A stretch of DNA of 64,000 bases from JBFHIJ01 sp963678775 (GTDB lineage Bacteria; Bacteroidota; Ignavibacteria; Kapaibacteriales; UBA2268): the NCBI GenBank assembly GCA_963678775.2, contig CAXXGR010000008.1:1-64000 (forward strand), written 5' to 3'. The stretch's first letter is position 1, and the number at the start of each line of letters is the position of its first letter. This document shows positions 62,162-64,000 of this stretch, piece after piece. The translations under genes were made by a program, and so were the position numbers. The notes beneath the pieces are model-generated. The model was not told where the DNA came from. It did no database searches and saw only the letters and a list, made by a program, of their open reading frames with translations.

Positions 62162-63325
62162 ATGGCTGAAATAGACATAAAATCTTTTATCCAAAAAAAC
62201 ATCTTATCCTCTACTGCGGAACTTATACTTAAGTACGGCAAGGATGAAAAGCTTAAATTTGCAATATCTCAAATTGCTGCAAGGCAAAAAATCAAAGACA
62301 AATTACCTACTTTGTATAATAATCCTGATTTTGTTTTTCCTGACTCCATACCTCTCGAGCAGGCTTCTTCTGAAATTACAGCACAATATAAATCTGATAT
62401 TATTCGATTTGATAGTTCTTGCGACCTTACCGGTGGTCTGGGTATTGACAGTTATTATATCAGTAAAAAATCTAAACATCATATATATATTGAGCAAAAT
62501 CAACATCTGGAAAGCATCTTTAATTTAAATATTAAAACTCTATGTCAATCTAATATTGAATCAATAAATGCCAACAGCCTAGATTATATATCAAAGTGTG
62601 AGGATTTACCTGATTTTATATATTTAGACCCTGCTAGAAGAGGTGCTGCAGGTCAAAAAACCTATTTTTTGGAAGATACGGAACCTAATCCCATTGCAGT
62701 TCTCGACATAGTGAATGATAAATTTAAATATATCCTAATCAAAACCTCCCCTATGTTGGATATTTCACGAGCAATAACTCAGCTAAAATATGTAAAAGAA
62801 GTACATATTGTCTCGGTAAAAAATGAGTGTAAGGAATTACTTTTTCTGCTCGAAAGAAAATATACAGGGCCAATTAAATATATTACTGTAAATTTTGACA
62901 AGTCAAATAATAAACAGAAACTGGAATTTGTTGATAATGAAGGTATTTTAGAAATCAGCAAACCCAAAGCTTACCTCTACGAAGTAAACACGTCAATAAG
63001 TAAATTAGGTTTTTGGAAAAGTTTTGGAGCTAGATATAACTTAGCCGCTTTGGACATCAATACTCATCTTTTTACTTCAGATGAAGTAATCAATAATTTT
63101 CCTGGTCGCTCTTTTCAAATTTTAAATATTACAAAGATTAGTAAAAAAGATATTTCTAAAGTGATTCCTAAAAGGAAAGCAAATATTTCCATCAAAAATG
63201 TACCGATAAGTATCGATGATTTAAAAAAGAAAACCGCCCTCAAGGAAGGCGGTGATATATATATTTTTGTAGCTAAAGCTACAGATTTAGGCAATATATG
63301 TCTAATTTGTAAAAAATTATGCTAA
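62162..63325 (+). CDS. SAM-dependent methyltransferase with THUMP-like C-terminal domain
   Basis: A 387-aa protein. Residues 80-230 form a class I Rossmann methyltransferase: SSCDLTGGLGIDSYYISK is the SAM-binding loop, HIYIEQNQHLE the following acidic strand, and DFIYLDPARRG the catalytic-type loop. Residues 240-387 are the THUMP-like domain seen in this family (LGFWKSFGARYNLAALDINT, FPGRSFQIL). The family is predicted to act on RNA; the target is not known. Its last 9 bases overlap the 3' end of the convergent ATP-grasp gene. It starts 8 bases after the DUF3078 gene. Confidence 0.88.
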   Translation: MAEIDIKSFIQKNILSSTAELILKYGKDEKLKFAISQIAARQKIKDKLPTLYNNPDFVFPDSIPLEQASSEITAQYKSDIIRFDSSCDLTGGLGIDSYYISKKSKHHIYIEQNQHLESIFNLNIKTLCQSNIESINANSLDYISKCEDLPDFIYLDPARRGAAGQKTYFLEDTEPNPIAVLDIVNDKFKYILIKTSPMLDISRAITQLKYVKEVHIVSVKNECKELLFLLERKYTGPIKYITVNFDKSNNKQKLEFVDNEGILEISKPKAYLYEVNTSISKLGFWKSFGARYNLAALDINTHLFTSDEVINNFPGRSFQILNITKISKKDISKVIPKRKANISIKNVPISIDDLKKKTALKEGGDIYIFVAKATDLGNICLICKKLC

Positions 63326-64000
63326 AAAGTCGGGCATACATTCAGGGGATTTACCCGGCTTAGCTAAGGCTTTCTCTGCTAAATAATTAGCAGTAATTTC
63401 AGTTAACCACTCAAAGTTGTTATCTTTCAAAAATTCTCTATCTGCATTAGGAGTTGGATTTAGACAATCCATAACATATATTTCTCCATCTTTCACTGCT
63501 ATTTCAACAGCATTAAAATCAAAACCTAAAGATTTGCATAGTTTAGTGCATATCTTTTCAATGTCAGATTTCAATTTAGGCTCTAAAATAGGATCTTCCG
63601 GCGAGTAACGTAAGTGCATAGGTTGCTCTGGGTTATAAGCCATTATTTTTGCATGCTTATAGCCTACTGTATATACTCTATAGTACTCCTGATAATCAAT
63701 AGCTTCCTGCACTATCATTAGTTTTTGAGCCGTAAGGTCATAGGTCGAGAAAAACTCATTCCGGTTATATACCTTGAAAGATGTATAAGCTCCTGTCCCT
63801 AAATTTGGTTTTAGAATACAAGGAAAACCTACATATTCAAAAACATAGTCCCAATCTAAAGGATATTGCAGGTTACGCATAGTAACCGGTCCGGTTCCCT
63901 CCGGCATTTCTTTGCTGGGTATAATTGCAGTTTTCGGCACTTTGATGCCTAATCTTTGAGCCAAAACTGCATTGAAAAAATTATCATCAGCACATTTCCA
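63317..64000 (-). CDS. ATP-grasp enzyme, C-terminal part (partial)
   Basis: The frame stays open to the right edge, with residues KCADDNFFNAVLAQRLGI continuing upstream of position 63964, so the gene begins outside the window. Visible are the ATP-grasp pieces FPCILKPNLGTGAYTSF with the nucleotide-binding Lys, LMIVQEAI, FDFNAVEIAVKDGEIYVMDC and CLNPTPNADREFL, where the metal-binding Asp/Asn residues lie. It resembles D-Ala-D-Ala ligase/RimK-type carboxylate-amine ligases, though the substrate is unknown. Its stop lies inside the end of the convergent methyltransferase gene. Confidence 0.8.
   Translation of the reverse strand, partial: WKCADDNFFNAVLAQRLGIKVPKTAIIPSKEMPEGTGPVTMRNLQYPLDWDYVFEYVGFPCILKPNLGTGAYTSFKVYNRNEFFSTYDLTAQKLMIVQEAIDYQEYYRVYTVGYKHAKIMAYNPEQPMHLRYSPEDPILEPKLKSDIEKICTKLCKSLGFDFNAVEIAVKDGEIYVMDCLNPTPNADREFLKDNNFEWLTEITANYLAEKALAKPGKSPECMPDFLA

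Noticed and set aside
1..64000. tRNA, rRNA, CRISPR arrays, insertion sequences
   Set aside because: The gaps were read for them by eye and none was seen; the Rpn gene belongs to a transposase-like family but has no terminal inverted repeats or target duplication.

Overview
The window looks like a chromosomal segment from an AT-rich (clearly below 40% GC) Gram-negative bacterium of the Bacteroidota/Chlorobiota (FCB) group, most likely the Ignavibacteria/Kapabacteria branch. The reasons are: several large secreted proteins ending in type IX secretion (T9SS) type-A sorting domains; choice-of-anchor-D and IgGFc-binding-like surface proteins; a C25 gingipain-type peptidase; OstA-like and DUF3078 outer-membrane proteins; a Bacteroidota-type RpoZ; and SecA and IleRS of the kind found in that group. 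Two promoters match the E. coli sigma-70 consensus rather than the -33/-7 promoter of Bacteroidetes proper, which favours the Chlorobi/Ignavibacteria side. The lineage call is an inference from gene content. No rRNA, tRNA, CRISPR array or insertion sequence was found.

Layout. 1-1.7 kb: the 3' end of ftsK, then an Rpn-family nuclease followed by a second, free-standing and nearly identical copy of its own C-terminal tail. 1.7-4.1 kb: a TPR protein and a NamZ-like peptidoglycan glycosidase. 4.3-6.6 kb (minus): HIT hydrolase, rsmA and a PAP2 membrane phosphatase. 6.6-12.9 kb (minus): an OstA/LptA-like protein, a giant IgGFc-binding-like T9SS cargo and an outer-membrane barrel, tightly packed. 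13.3-16.1 kb: three tandem paralogues of an envelope protein, divergent from an ECF sigma factor coupled to a one-TM protein with a T9SS sorting domain (16.3-18.9 kb). 19.1-24.8 kb: secA, an OmpA/CRD lipoprotein-sized protein, a secreted WD40 propeller (together resembling a split PorE) and a MerR regulator, with rpoZ divergent at 25 kb.

25.3-34 kb: ppk1, a secreted leucine-rich-repeat protein, a polar amino-acid ABC transporter with fused binding protein and permease, an agmatinase-type ureohydrolase and a 5'-nucleotidase lipoprotein. 34.3-40.4 kb (plus): ileS, a DksA/TraR-like protein, lspA and an RluD-type pseudouridine synthase. 40.4-45.4 kb: a thioredoxin-like protein, an orphan Cache/PAS histidine kinase, a flippase-like membrane protein and class I FBP aldolase. 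45.6-57.5 kb: a VWA surface protein, a beta-propeller-like protein, a Cys/Met-metabolism PLP enzyme and an 1872-aa C25 peptidase. 57.7-64 kb: YceI, MscS channel, Kv-like channel, DUF3078 protein, a THUMP-like methyltransferase and the 3' part of an ATP-grasp enzyme.

The connecting theme is the cell envelope and T9SS: cargo proteins, a candidate sortase/protease, a possible split PorE and a sigma/sensor pair whose sensor itself carries a T9SS signal. The candidates most worth following are that sigma/sensor pair (16.3-18.9 kb) and the Rpn nuclease with a duplicated free-standing tail (0.5-1.7 kb), which may be a toxin with a separately encoded antitoxin.
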